Source: an uncultured Cellvibrio sp.
Lineage (GTDB): Bacteria > Pseudomonadota > Gammaproteobacteria > Pseudomonadales > Cellvibrionaceae
Assembly (NCBI GenBank): GCA_946481735.1
Contig: CAMLOU010000011.1
Span: forward strand, 1-46,674
Length of the DNA: 46,674 bases
Direction of reading: 5' to 3'
The translations under genes were made by a program, and so were the position numbers. Shown one piece after another: positions 32,150 to 40,126 of the stretch (positions are counted from its first letter, which is position 1; each line of letters opens with the position of its first letter). The notes beneath the pieces were generated by a model that did not search any database, was not told the DNA's origin, and saw nothing but the letters and a program-made list of their open reading frames with translations.

Positions 32150-34009
32150 CTAGGCAAAAGCCTGGCGATCAATTCCCATCTTTTTCATCCTCGAGGCCAG
32201 CGTAGTGGGTTTGATACCCAATAACCGGGCCGCACCATCTTCACCGTAAAGTTTTCCCCTGGTATGCCGCAACGCATCTATCGTGGCCTGGTAACGTAGG
32301 TCCCGGTAGTCCTGTTCAGTAATCGTTTCAGCGACGAGGGGTAACACATCCTGTGGTGGCTCGCGCGTCAGGGCGAGATCATCAAGCACGAGCTTATCGC
32401 CCCGACTTAAAATCACTTGCCGTTCAATCAGGTTTTCCAGTTCGCGAATGTTACCCGGCCAGTCGTATTGCTGCAGGCGCTGGATCTGGGCAATGGAGAC
32501 TTTTAACTCCGGTTTATGAAAACGCTGACAGGTCTTTTGCAAAAAGTGCGCTGTTAGCAAGGGAATATCTTCCAGTCGCTCGCGCAAGGGAACTGAGCGA
32601 ATAGGAAAAACATTTAACCGGAAATATAAATCCTCGCGAAATCTTCCCTCCTTCACGAGCTGCTTTAAATGTCGATTAGTGGCTGCAATCACTCGCACAT
32701 CGACCGAGCGCGTGACCGATTCACCTACGCGTTCGAATTCGCCGTCCTGTAGTACACGCAATAATTTTCCCTGCAAGCCCAGGGGCAATTCACCCACTTC
32801 ATCGAGAAACAGGGTGCCGCCATCAGCCACTTCAAAACGTCCGAGACGATCCGTGACTGCGCCGGAAAATGCACCGCGCACATGACCAAAAAATTCACTC
32901 TCAAATAAATCCTGTGGAATGGCGGCGCAGTTAACCCGAATCAATGGCCGGCTGTTGCGCTCGCTGGCGCTGTGAATAGCGCGGGCAATCAATTCTTTAC
33001 CGGTACCCGACTCACCGGTAATCAATACCGTTGCCACGGTGGGGGCGACCAATTGAATTTGATAGGCAATTTGTTGCACCGCCGGGCTCCGCCCGACAAT
33101 ATGATGGGGGTTGTAGCCCTCGCTGATTTCTTCCTGCAGGTAAGCATTCTCCAATTCCAGTTTATGCTTCAACTGCTCAACTTCTTCGAGTGCCTTACGC
33201 AATTTACTTTCCGCCAGTTTGCGATCCGAGACATCGCGGAATATCACCACCGCCCCGACCAGGTGCCCGTTGTCCATAATCGGTGTGCTCGTATACTCCA
33301 CCGGAATCGGTCGGCCATCGCGATGCCAAAAAACCTCGTCGTCCACACGCCGCACCGTGCCATCTTTAAATGCAGCAAAAATTGGGCAATCGTGCATACA
33401 ATAATCCGAGCCGTCGGTGTGGCTGTGATGAATCGCCACATGGATATTACGACTGATTAATTCCTCCGCTTTCCAACCCAGGATTCGCTCTGCTGCGGGG
33501 TTCACAAAGGTTGCGCGACCTTCGGCATCAACACCGTAAATACCTTCACCCGCCGCACTCAGGATTAATTGGTTTTCCTTTTCAATATCCTGGAAAACCT
33601 GATGGATGCGTTGCCACTGCAACAATCCGAATTTGTGATGACGCTGCGCGTTTGCATGCATGCGCCACTGTTGATAAAAATCCCGGTCGCGCAGGCACAA
33701 ACAAATTAATTGTTGATTCTCAACGCTGGTGACAGACGCGTTGATCTCCAATTCAATCTCGCGGCCATCGGCCGTGGTGATGGTGATGTCGTCGATCAAA
33801 CTGCTGCCTTTGTGTAATACCGCCTGTGTGAACACGTGCAAACTCGGCAGCGAATTTTTAAAACACCGGCTGACAGGCTGGGAAATTAATGCATCGCGAT
33901 CCCACCCTAACAAATCACAGGTTAATTGATTGATAAACACAAACCGGTCTTGCCAGGGGTTGATCAACGCCATGGCTTCAGGTGCTTGATCGAGCATGAT
34001 GTCGTTCAT
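32150..34009 (-). CDS. cynF: Sigma-54-dependent activator with two PAS domains, CynF-like
   Basis: Enhancer-binding protein, 619 aa. PAS domains at about 1-110 and 140-270 (the second with a CMHDCPIF cysteine pair) are joined by a coiled coil (about 275-300) to the AAA+ domain. Walker A is GESGTGKELIARAIH, Walker B GGTLFLDEVGELP, and the arginine finger lies in FREDLYFRLNVFPI. The sigma-54 contact loop reads GAFSGA rather than GAFTGA. A Fis-type HTH ends the protein (GAARLLGIKPTTLASRMKKM). It is divergent from a cyanate transport/cyanase operon with a -24/-12 promoter. In Pseudomonas pseudoalcaligenes a sigma-54 regulator CynF precedes cynABDS, so that role is inferred. The signal sensed is unknown. 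The ribosome site is weak. Confidence 0.88.
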   Translation of the reverse strand: MNDIMLDQAPEAMALINPWQDRFVFINQLTCDLLGWDRDALISQPVSRCFKNSLPSLHVFTQAVLHKGSSLIDDITITTADGREIELEINASVTSVENQQLICLCLRDRDFYQQWRMHANAQRHHKFGLLQWQRIHQVFQDIEKENQLILSAAGEGIYGVDAEGRATFVNPAAERILGWKAEELISRNIHVAIHHSHTDGSDYCMHDCPIFAAFKDGTVRRVDDEVFWHRDGRPIPVEYTSTPIMDNGHLVGAVVIFRDVSDRKLAESKLRKALEEVEQLKHKLELENAYLQEEISEGYNPHHIVGRSPAVQQIAYQIQLVAPTVATVLITGESGTGKELIARAIHSASERNSRPLIRVNCAAIPQDLFESEFFGHVRGAFSGAVTDRLGRFEVADGGTLFLDEVGELPLGLQGKLLRVLQDGEFERVGESVTRSVDVRVIAATNRHLKQLVKEGRFREDLYFRLNVFPIRSVPLRERLEDIPLLTAHFLQKTCQRFHKPELKVSIAQIQRLQQYDWPGNIRELENLIERQVILSRGDKLVLDDLALTREPPQDVLPLVAETITEQDYRDLRYQATIDALRHTRGKLYGEDGAARLLGIKPTTLASRMKKMGIDRQAFA

Positions 34010-34090
34010 AGTTATTCATTCAACGTGAAGGTGGTCAGAAACCTCTACCCAATGCGTCCACAGTCCAATTTTGAGAAGAGAGAGGTGGCA

Positions 34091-34190
34091 GCGCTCCGTT
34101 GGCGCTTGCGAGACACGCCGTGAATACATCCCTGTAGGCTCATCATCGGCATTCATGCCGATGATGGTCTCGCAAGCGCCAACGAAGCGC
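34091..34190. repeat. Snap-back inverted-repeat element, copy B
   Basis: Same plan and orientation as copy A. The 24-bp outer arms (34091-34114 and 34167-34190, one mismatch) end inward in GAGAC/GTCTC. The identical 26-nt core is at 34115-34140. Perfect 12-bp inner arms follow (CATCATCGGCAT at 34141-34152, ATGCCGATGATG at 34155-34166) with a 2-nt loop. Apart from the innermost GAGAC, the arms share no sequence with those of copy A. It lies in the 448-bp gap between cynF and cynA. Confidence 0.9.
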
Positions 34191-34224
34191 TTTCTCGTCT
34201 CCCTGTGTCTCTTAAGGATCAACA

Positions 34225-34277
34225 ACGAAAAATCGTGCCAAGTGCAACGACATTTCGTTAACCACGAAAAATCGTGG
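34225..34277. promoter_or_regulatory. Three palindromic activator sites (UAS) for CynF
   Basis: ACGAAAAATCGT (34225-34236), AACGACATTTCGTT (34246-34259) and CCACGAAAAATCGTGG (34262-34277) share the palindromic form ACGA-N4-TCGT. Centres are 22 and 17 bp apart, and they lie about 70-120 bp upstream of the -24 element, the usual enhancer distance. Confidence 0.75.
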
Positions 34278-34342
34278 CGAACCAAAATCCGAAGCTAAAT
34301 AAAAAAACAATGAAAATCAGGGAGTTGAAGGAATAGAAAAGA

Positions 34343-34359
34343 TTGGCACAAAGCTCGCA
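34343..34359 (+). promoter_or_regulatory. Sigma-54 promoter of the cyn operon
   Basis: TTGGCACAAAGCTCGCA. The invariant GG (34345-34346) and GC (34357-34358) are separated by exactly 10 bp, matching the -24/-12 class. Transcription would start near 34370, about 90 bp before cynA. Confidence 0.8.
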
Positions 34360-34457
34360 ATAGCCCTCATAGCCGTAAAACAGTAACTACAACTTCTTAA
34401 ATAATTCCGCGCGATGGCTGCCGTAACTTGGTGCTGTGCGCATTAAAAGGGGGCGTT

Positions 34458-35891
34458 ATGAGTAACAAGAGTTTGGGTAATCCTTACGACAGCAAGGTCT
34501 CGTTGATCCATACCAAAGGTTGCAGCTGCTCCACTTGCCAGGCTGCCACTGACCAAAAAAGTTACTCGCAAGCGCTTGAGCAAAATGAAGCACATAACCG
34601 GCCTGTCACGACCGAGACAACGGATCTGCAATCGGTTGAAGATTATATGGATCGCGCGGTGGAGAACGCGATTGTGCGCGCGGTGTTTAATCAGGATGAC
34701 GGTGGTCGCCGGCGTTTCTTGCAGGCAATTGGCGGCGGGACTTTGGCCGCTGCGCTCTCCAGTGTGATTCCGCTCGGAGCTATCAAAGCCGCTGCAAAAG
34801 AAGCGGGCGGCCCGCTGGAAAAGAAAAATCTTAAAGTGGGCTTTGTACCCATTACCTGCGCGACGCCCATCATCATGGCGCATCCCATGGGCTTTTATGC
34901 CAAGCACGGTTTGGATGTTGAAGTGATCAAGACGGCGGGTTGGGCGGTTGCGCGGGATAAATCCCTGGCGGGTGAGTATGACGCGTCGCACATGCTGACG
35001 CCCATGCCGATTGCGATGAGTATGGGTGTGGGTTCTACCGCGAAACCCTTCATCATGCCAGCAGTGGAAAACATTAATGGCCAGGCCATTGTGTTACACG
35101 TGGACCACAAAGATAAACGCGACCCCAAGCAATGGAAAGGTTTCAAATTCGGTGTGCCGTTTGAGTTTTCTATGCACAATTTTTTATTGCGTTATTACGT
35201 CGCTGAGCACGGCCTCGATCCGGATAAAGATATCCAGATCCGTGTGGTACCGCCGCCCGAGATGGTTGCCAATTTGCGTGCGGGAAATCTTGACGGCTAT
35301 CTCTCGCCCGATCCGTTTAATCAACGCGCCGTGTGGGAAAAAGTAGGTTTTATCCACACGCTGACCAAAGATATCTGGGAAGGCCATCCTTGTTGTGCGT
35401 TTGCGTGTAGTAAGGAATTTGCGTTGACCAACCCCAACACCTACGGCGCCTTGTTGAAATCCATTGTGGAAGCTACGCACTACTCCGCCAAACACGAAAA
35501 CCGCAAGGAAATCTCTGCCGCGATTGCGCCGGCAAATTATCTTAACCAACCGGTTCCGGTGATCGAACAAGTGTTGCTGGGGCGTTATGCCGATGGCTTG
35601 GGTGAAGTGAAAAATGTACCGGACCGCATCGATTTTGATCCTTTTCCCTGGCATTCCATGGCGGTGTGGATTCTTACCCAGATGAAGCGTTGGGGTTATG
35701 TAAAAGGTGATGTGGATTACCAAAAAATTGCGCAGGAAGTGTATCTCGCAACCGATTGTGAAAAAGTCATGAAAGAACTGGGCTACACCGTGCCGACCTC
35801 GACCAACAAAAACTATTTCATCATGGGCAAAGAGTTTGATTACACCAAACCCGAAGCCTACGTTGACAGTTTTGCCATTCGGAGAAGTTAA
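34458..35891 (+). CDS. cynA: Cyanate/nitrate-type ABC transporter substrate-binding protein
   Basis: Periplasmic binding protein of the NrtA/CmpA family, 477 aa. The exported part begins after a twin-arginine signal (RRRFLQ at 84-89, hydrophobic stretch about 90-106), followed by the ligand domain (LKVGFVPITCATPIIMAHPMGFY). The 83 residues before the Tat motif are unusual for a signal peptide and include CSCSTC (Cys22, 24, 27), a possible metal or cofactor site. The start at 34458 has an AAGGGGG ribosome site. The cyanase three genes downstream makes cyanate the likely substrate; nitrate or nitrite cannot be excluded from sequence. Confidence 0.88.
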   Translation: MSNKSLGNPYDSKVSLIHTKGCSCSTCQAATDQKSYSQALEQNEAHNRPVTTETTDLQSVEDYMDRAVENAIVRAVFNQDDGGRRRFLQAIGGGTLAAALSSVIPLGAIKAAAKEAGGPLEKKNLKVGFVPITCATPIIMAHPMGFYAKHGLDVEVIKTAGWAVARDKSLAGEYDASHMLTPMPIAMSMGVGSTAKPFIMPAVENINGQAIVLHVDHKDKRDPKQWKGFKFGVPFEFSMHNFLLRYYVAEHGLDPDKDIQIRVVPPPEMVANLRAGNLDGYLSPDPFNQRAVWEKVGFIHTLTKDIWEGHPCCAFACSKEFALTNPNTYGALLKSIVEATHYSAKHENRKEISAAIAPANYLNQPVPVIEQVLLGRYADGLGEVKNVPDRIDFDPFPWHSMAVWILTQMKRWGYVKGDVDYQKIAQEVYLATDCEKVMKELGYTVPTSTNKNYFIMGKEFDYTKPEAYVDSFAIRRS

Positions 35892-36719
35892 ATGAGCAGC
35901 ATCAATCTACGTGCGCTCGTTGTATCGCTGAGTTTTCTTGTTCTGGTGTTGGGCATCTGGGAATTAAACGCACAAGCACCGGCAGCAACGGAAGCCGTGT
36001 CGGAATATGAATTGCTGATGGGTGGCGCCGAACAGGAAGCGCGGGTACCACCGCCTTCAGCCATCCTGGTGCGCGCGTGGGAAGAGTTGAGCAATCCCTT
36101 TTACGACGCCGGGCCCAACGATAAGGGCATCGGGATTCAATTGGGGTATTCCATCTATCGCGTGCTGAGTGGATTTTTTCTGGCGGTGTTAGTGGCGATG
36201 CCAATTGGTTTTTTAATCGGCATGTCGCCGCTGATGTACCGCGCCTTGAATCCTTACATACAAGTATTGCGGCCGATTTCACCACTGGCGTGGATGCCGC
36301 TCGCGCTGTTCATCATCAAGGATTCGGAAACCTCCGCGATCTTTGTGATTTTTATCTGTTCGATCTGGCCGATGCTGCTCAACACCGCATTCGGCGTCGC
36401 CAATGTGCGCGAGGACTGGATCAACGTAGCGCGCACCCATGAACTTTCACCTTTGCGTACGGCGTTTACCGTCATCCTTCCCGCAGCGGCACCGACCATC
36501 CTGACTGGTATGCGAATTTCGATCGGTATTGCCTGGTTAGTCATTGTGGCGGCGGAGATGCTCGTGGGCGGAACCGGCATTGGTTACTACGTGTGGAATG
36601 AGTGGAATAACCTGGATTTAACCAGCGTGATTTTCTCGATCCTGATGATCGGCATCGTCGGTATGATTTTGGATTTATTGCTTACCGGCGCAACGAAACT
36701 GGTGCAGTACGACGAGTAA
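35892..36719 (+). CDS. cynB: ABC transporter permease, cyanate/nitrate type
   Basis: Inner-membrane permease, 275 aa, six predicted membrane segments beginning with INLRALVVSLSFLVLVLGIW. The coupling-loop EAA motif region (NVREDWINVARTHELSPLRT) and the ending LLLTGATKLVQYDE are typical of NrtB/TauC-type permeases. Its ATG directly follows the cynA stop (TAAATG), so translation is coupled. Confidence 0.9.
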   Translation: MSSINLRALVVSLSFLVLVLGIWELNAQAPAATEAVSEYELLMGGAEQEARVPPPSAILVRAWEELSNPFYDAGPNDKGIGIQLGYSIYRVLSGFFLAVLVAMPIGFLIGMSPLMYRALNPYIQVLRPISPLAWMPLALFIIKDSETSAIFVIFICSIWPMLLNTAFGVANVREDWINVARTHELSPLRTAFTVILPAAAPTILTGMRISIGIAWLVIVAAEMLVGGTGIGYYVWNEWNNLDLTSVIFSILMIGIVGMILDLLLTGATKLVQYDE

Positions 36720-36722
36720 TTT

Positions 36723-37625
36723 ATGAATAAACATTTTCTACAGGTACAAAATCTTGCCAAGCGTTTCAGCGGCAAAACGGCGAATGATTCGCTCACGGTG
36801 TTTGAAAACGCCAACTTCTTTATTGAGAAAGGTGAGTTCGTTTGCATCATTGGGCATTCCGGCTGCGGCAAATCCACCATCATGAATTCACTGTCCGGTC
36901 TGGATAAACCCAGCGATGGCGTGGTGATCATGGATGGCAAGGAAATCAGCGGGCCGAGCCTGGAGCGCGGCATTGTGTTTCAGAATTATTCGCTCTTGCC
37001 GTGGTTAAGTGCACTGGACAATGTGATCTTCGGTGTGCGTGCGCGCTGGCCGCAATGGTCAAAGGAAAAAATCAAACAACACAGCCGCGACTATCTGGAG
37101 ATGGTGGGTTTACAAGGTGTCGAGAATCGTAAACCGGCGCAACTTTCCGGCGGTATGCGGCAACGGGTTTCCATCGCACGCGCTTTTGCAACGCAACCAA
37201 AGTTACTGTTGCTCGATGAACCCTTCGGCGCACTGGACGCATTGACGCGTGGTGTTATTCAGGATGAGCTAACCAATATCTGTAATAAAACCCAGCAAAC
37301 GGTGTTCATGATCACCCACGATATCGACGAAGCCATGTTATTGGCTGATCGAATCTTATTAATGAGTAATGGCCCCGGCGCCGTCATTGCAGAATCGGTC
37401 CAGGTCGATTTGCCGCGACCACGTAAACGCGCGGAGATTATTCATCACCCCGGCTATTACCAGATTCGCAACTACCTGGTGGATTTTTTAGTGAACCGCT
37501 CCAAGACCATCAAGGCCGAACCGGGTGTACAACATTTTCCCATCAACATTAACCCCACAACCGTTAATCCAAAACAGGATGCGCAGCAAACACAAACGAT
37601 TTCTGCGCACGCCGTTAATGCCTAG
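36723..37625 (+). CDS. cynD: ABC transporter ATP-binding protein, cyanate/nitrate type
   Basis: Cytosolic ATPase of the transporter, 300 aa. Walker [10 protein letters not shown], the signature [14 protein letters not shown], Walker [14 protein letters not shown] and the switch histidine (MITHDIDEA) are visible. The C-terminal 40 residues form a Gln/Thr/Asn-rich tail. It starts 3 bp after cynB and ends 12 bp before cynS. Confidence 0.92.
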   Translation: MNKHFLQVQNLAKRFSGKTANDSLTVFENANFFIEKGEFVCIIGHSGCGKSTIMNSLSGLDKPSDGVVIMDGKEISGPSLERGIVFQNYSLLPWLSALDNVIFGVRARWPQWSKEKIKQHSRDYLEMVGLQGVENRKPAQLSGGMRQRVSIARAFATQPKLLLLDEPFGALDALTRGVIQDELTNICNKTQQTVFMITHDIDEAMLLADRILLMSNGPGAVIAESVQVDLPRPRKRAEIIHHPGYYQIRNYLVDFLVNRSKTIKAEPGVQHFPININPTTVNPKQDAQQTQTISAHAVNA

Positions 37626-37637
37626 GAGCACCACGCC

Positions 37638-38078
37638 ATGAAAAAGCAAGACGTTGTAGAAGCTATTATCCTCGCGAAACAAAAGATGAACCTGACCTGG
37701 GAAGGTGTTGCTGACAGTATCGGCATGTCGCCCGTGTGGACGACCTCCGTATGCCTGGGTATGAACAGCGCACCCGCAGAAAAAGCCGAAGCCTTGTGCA
37801 AGGTCTTTGATCTGCCGGAAAGCGCCAAAGCTGCGCTGATGCAATGTCCGACCAAAACCTGGGGCGATGCGATTCCGCAAGATCCGCTGATCTATCGCTT
37901 GTATGAAATGATCGGTGTGTACGGCCCGACGATCAAGGAAATTATCCACGAGAAATTCGGTGACGGCATCATGAGCGCCATCGATTTTTCTATGGACATC
38001 GGCAAGGAAGAAAACCCGAAAGGTGATCGGGTGATCATCAATTTGAATGGAAAATTCCTGCCGTACAAAGCCTGGTAA
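37638..38078 (+). CDS. cynS: Cyanate hydratase (cyanase)
   Basis: Decamer enzyme that converts cyanate and bicarbonate to ammonia and CO2, 146 aa. An N-terminal lambda-repressor-like helical domain is followed by the unique C-terminal catalytic domain. The catalytic triad is intact: Arg87 and Glu90 in YRLYEMIGVYGPT and Ser113 in GIMSAIDF, each nine positions earlier than in E. coli. It is last in the cyn operon and gives the cluster its assignment: uptake and use of cyanate as nitrogen source or its detoxification. Confidence 0.97.
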   Translation: MKKQDVVEAIILAKQKMNLTWEGVADSIGMSPVWTTSVCLGMNSAPAEKAEALCKVFDLPESAKAALMQCPTKTWGDAIPQDPLIYRLYEMIGVYGPTIKEIIHEKFGDGIMSAIDFSMDIGKEENPKGDRVIINLNGKFLPYKAW

Positions 38079-38087
38079 GCCAGCAGG

Positions 38088-38127
38088 CCGAGCATGCGCC
38101 CTGGCTCGCCGGGGTTCGCATGCTCGG
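38088..38127 (+). terminator. Hairpin after cynS
   Basis: Perfect 11-bp stem CCGAGCATGCG/CGCATGCTCGG (38088-38098 and 38117-38127) beginning 10 bp after the cynS stop. There is no T-run, so it may protect the 3' end or act as a Rho-assisted terminator. Confidence 0.5.
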
Positions 38128-38268
38128 ATTCAACCATCACCTGTCGTCGCTATGGTTTCCTCACTTCTCATAGACGGCATCAACCACTCAAAATGCTTCC
38201 CCTGCCAATGTTTCTCCCATTCCCTTCGCGCTTGTCTCAAATCAACTTCCTGGATTGCAGATAGGATT

Positions 38269-38294
38269 ATTTTGGTGGCTGACGCAACCAAAAT
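38269..38294. promoter_or_regulatory. Possible operator upstream of the quinone reductase gene
   Basis: Perfect 8-bp inverted repeat ATTTTGGT-N10-ACCAAAAT ending 13 bp before the start codon, directly ahead of the ribosome site. A dimeric repressor binding here would block expression; no regulator gene is adjacent. Confidence 0.4.
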
Positions 38295-38307
38295 GGGGGA
38301 TGCGATT

Positions 38308-38889
38308 ATGCGAATTTTACTCATACAAGGACACCCGGACGGTGCCGGACATCACCTGTGCCATGCTTTGGAGATGGCCTACAAAAGAGGCGCTACGGGA
38401 GCCGGCCATGAGGTCCGGCAAATTAATGTAGGGCAACTGGATTTCCCGTTTTTGCGCAGCCAGCAGGACTGGGAGTATAGCGCCACACCGGAAGCGCTTT
38501 TGCCGGCGCAGCAAGATATCAAATGGGCCAAGCACGTGGTGCTGTTTTTCCCGCTCTGGTTGGGCGATATGCCGGCCCTGTTAAAAGCGTTCCTTGAACA
38601 AATTGCCCGCCCCGGTTATGCCTTTTATAAAGATGACGGAAATCCCTTTGCCAACAAAGGGCTCACGGGCCGTTCCGCGCGCGTGGTGGTGACCATGGGC
38701 ATGCCGGCGGTGGTGTACCGTTGGTACTTCCGTGCCCACAGCGTGAAATCGCTTGAGCGCAATATCCTCGGGTTTGTCGGCTTCAGTCCGGTGAACGAAA
38801 CCCTGATCGGTATGGCGGGCAACCTGAAAAAAGACGACGCAGAAAAATGGCTGAAAAAACTGGAGAAGCTCGGTGCAAATGCGGAATAA
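38308..38889 (+). CDS. NAD(P)H dehydrogenase (quinone), flavodoxin-like fold
   Basis: Cytosolic flavoprotein, 193 aa, of the NQO/MdaB/KefF fold. MRILLIQGHPDG is the FMN/FAD phosphate-binding start, and VVLFFPLWLGDMPALLKAFLEQIARPGYAF is the signature of the second flavin-contact loop. Likely a two-electron quinone or xenobiotic reductase. The start at 38308 was chosen for the GGGGGA ribosome site 7 nt upstream; the much longer open frame reads through non-coding sequence. Confidence 0.88.
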   Translation: MRILLIQGHPDGAGHHLCHALEMAYKRGATGAGHEVRQINVGQLDFPFLRSQQDWEYSATPEALLPAQQDIKWAKHVVLFFPLWLGDMPALLKAFLEQIARPGYAFYKDDGNPFANKGLTGRSARVVVTMGMPAVVYRWYFRAHSVKSLERNILGFVGFSPVNETLIGMAGNLKKDDAEKWLKKLEKLGANAE

Positions 38890-39035
38890 CCTCCGCTCAA
38901 AAAACGTGGGAAATCGCCTGAGGGTAGGTTAAGGTTATGCCAACGCAATAACCGGAGACGCAGATCCCGGAATGCCTGGTGCAACCTCGGCATGGTAGAG
39001 GTCAATGATGTTCATTGACGGCAGGAACGATAACC

Positions 39036-40019
39036 ATGAATAAAATCAACCTAACCACAGTGCTATGTCTCTTCACGTTTGGCTCTTCCATGGCCATCGC
39101 GCAAAACCCGCTGGATTTTGGCAGCAATATCAAAACCGCCGATCCGTCCGCTCACGTGTGGGCCGATGGAAAGATGTACCTGTACACCTCTCATGATCAG
39201 GAATGCCAGCAAGATTTCCACATGAAAGACTGGCACACCTTCTCGTCATCTGATTTAGTGAACTGGACCGATCACGGCCCCAGTTTATCGGTGGATGACC
39301 TCACCTGGGCCGATGACTTCGCCTGGGCACCGGATGCGGCTTATAAAAACGGCAAATACTATTTGGTTTTCCCCGCCGGTACCGGCTTTAAAGATCGCGT
39401 CAATCCGGAAAAAAGTACCAAATGGATGGGCATCGGCATTGCCGTCAGCGATTCCCCCGCCGGCCCCTTCAAAGATGCCATCGGCGGACCCTTGTGGAAA
39501 AAGCCCTACGCCAATGATCCCAGCCTGTTTATCGATGACGACGGCAAAGCCTATCTCTATTTTCACGGCATGAATCACGACTACTACGTGGCCGAAATGG
39601 CTGACGATTTACTCAGCGTGAAAGGTGATTTCATCAAGATGGATATGGGCGGCTACGAGCCCAAGATGGAAGGTCCCTGGGTATTTAAACGTAACGGTAT
39701 CTACTATTTCACCATGCCCGAAAATAATCGGGTGCTCACGTATTACATGGCAAAGTCGCCCACCGGGCCGTGGACATATAAGGGCGTGATTATGGAAGAA
39801 GAAGCCAGCGCAAATAACCATCATTCTATTGTTGAATACAAAGGCCACTGGATTCTGTTCTACCACCGCTGGCTGAAAACCCCGGGTTCTGCCTGTGATA
39901 AAAAGCAGCGCCATGTCGCTGCGGAATATATTCATTTCAATGAAGACGGCACGATTCAAAAGGTGGAGCGAACGGATGAGGGGGTAGGTGATTTTCCGAA
40001 GAGAGTGAAAACAAGATAG
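39036..40019 (+). CDS. Secreted GH43 glycoside hydrolase
   Basis: Five-bladed beta-propeller glycosidase, 327 aa, with a Sec signal peptide (about 1-22, ending SMAIA). The three catalytic acids are visible: base Asp in TADPSAHVW, pKa modulator in YANDPSLFID and acid Glu in KMEGPWVFKR. Likely an arabinofuranosidase or xylosidase on hemicellulose side chains; exact specificity cannot be read. It stands alone with no transporter or regulator, and 146 bp separate it from the quinone reductase. The related relic at 7021-7466 is a different GH43 subgroup by its motifs. Confidence 0.88.
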   Translation: MNKINLTTVLCLFTFGSSMAIAQNPLDFGSNIKTADPSAHVWADGKMYLYTSHDQECQQDFHMKDWHTFSSSDLVNWTDHGPSLSVDDLTWADDFAWAPDAAYKNGKYYLVFPAGTGFKDRVNPEKSTKWMGIGIAVSDSPAGPFKDAIGGPLWKKPYANDPSLFIDDDGKAYLYFHGMNHDYYVAEMADDLLSVKGDFIKMDMGGYEPKMEGPWVFKRNGIYYFTMPENNRVLTYYMAKSPTGPWTYKGVIMEEEASANNHHSIVEYKGHWILFYHRWLKTPGSACDKKQRHVAAEYIHFNEDGTIQKVERTDEGVGDFPKRVKTR

Positions 40020-40064
40020 GAAATGATCTTGTCACCAATTGCATTTTTCCAGCAAACCGCTAAC

Positions 40065-40091
40065 ATGTCCTTTGTCCAGAAACAGAGGACA
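40065..40091. promoter_or_regulatory. Inverted repeat before the HTH-nucleotidyltransferase pair
   Basis: ATGTCCT-N13-AGGACAT, 36 bp upstream of the HTH gene start. It could be an autoregulatory operator. A five-codon frame (ATG at 40098, TGA at 40110-40112) with its own AGAGGA site lies between the repeat and the gene. Confidence 0.4.
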
Positions 40092-40126
40092 TAGATTATG
40101 CGTCCGAAATGACAGGTGAATGTGCA

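Noticed and set aside
34071..34298. Open frame of 75 codons with the same RREYIPVGSS peptide
   Set aside because: It reads through snap-back copy B and the CynF activator sites; no ribosome site or family match.
35092..35107. TGTTACACGTGGACCA, 14 of 16 to the second parS site
   Set aside because: It lies in cynA codons for a conserved stretch, is not palindromic at the mismatches, and is distant from the recF sites; chance is the simpler explanation.
38130..38324. 64-codon minus-strand frame between cynS and the quinone reductase
   Set aside because: No ribosome site, it overlaps the reductase start and operator repeat, and I recognise no family.
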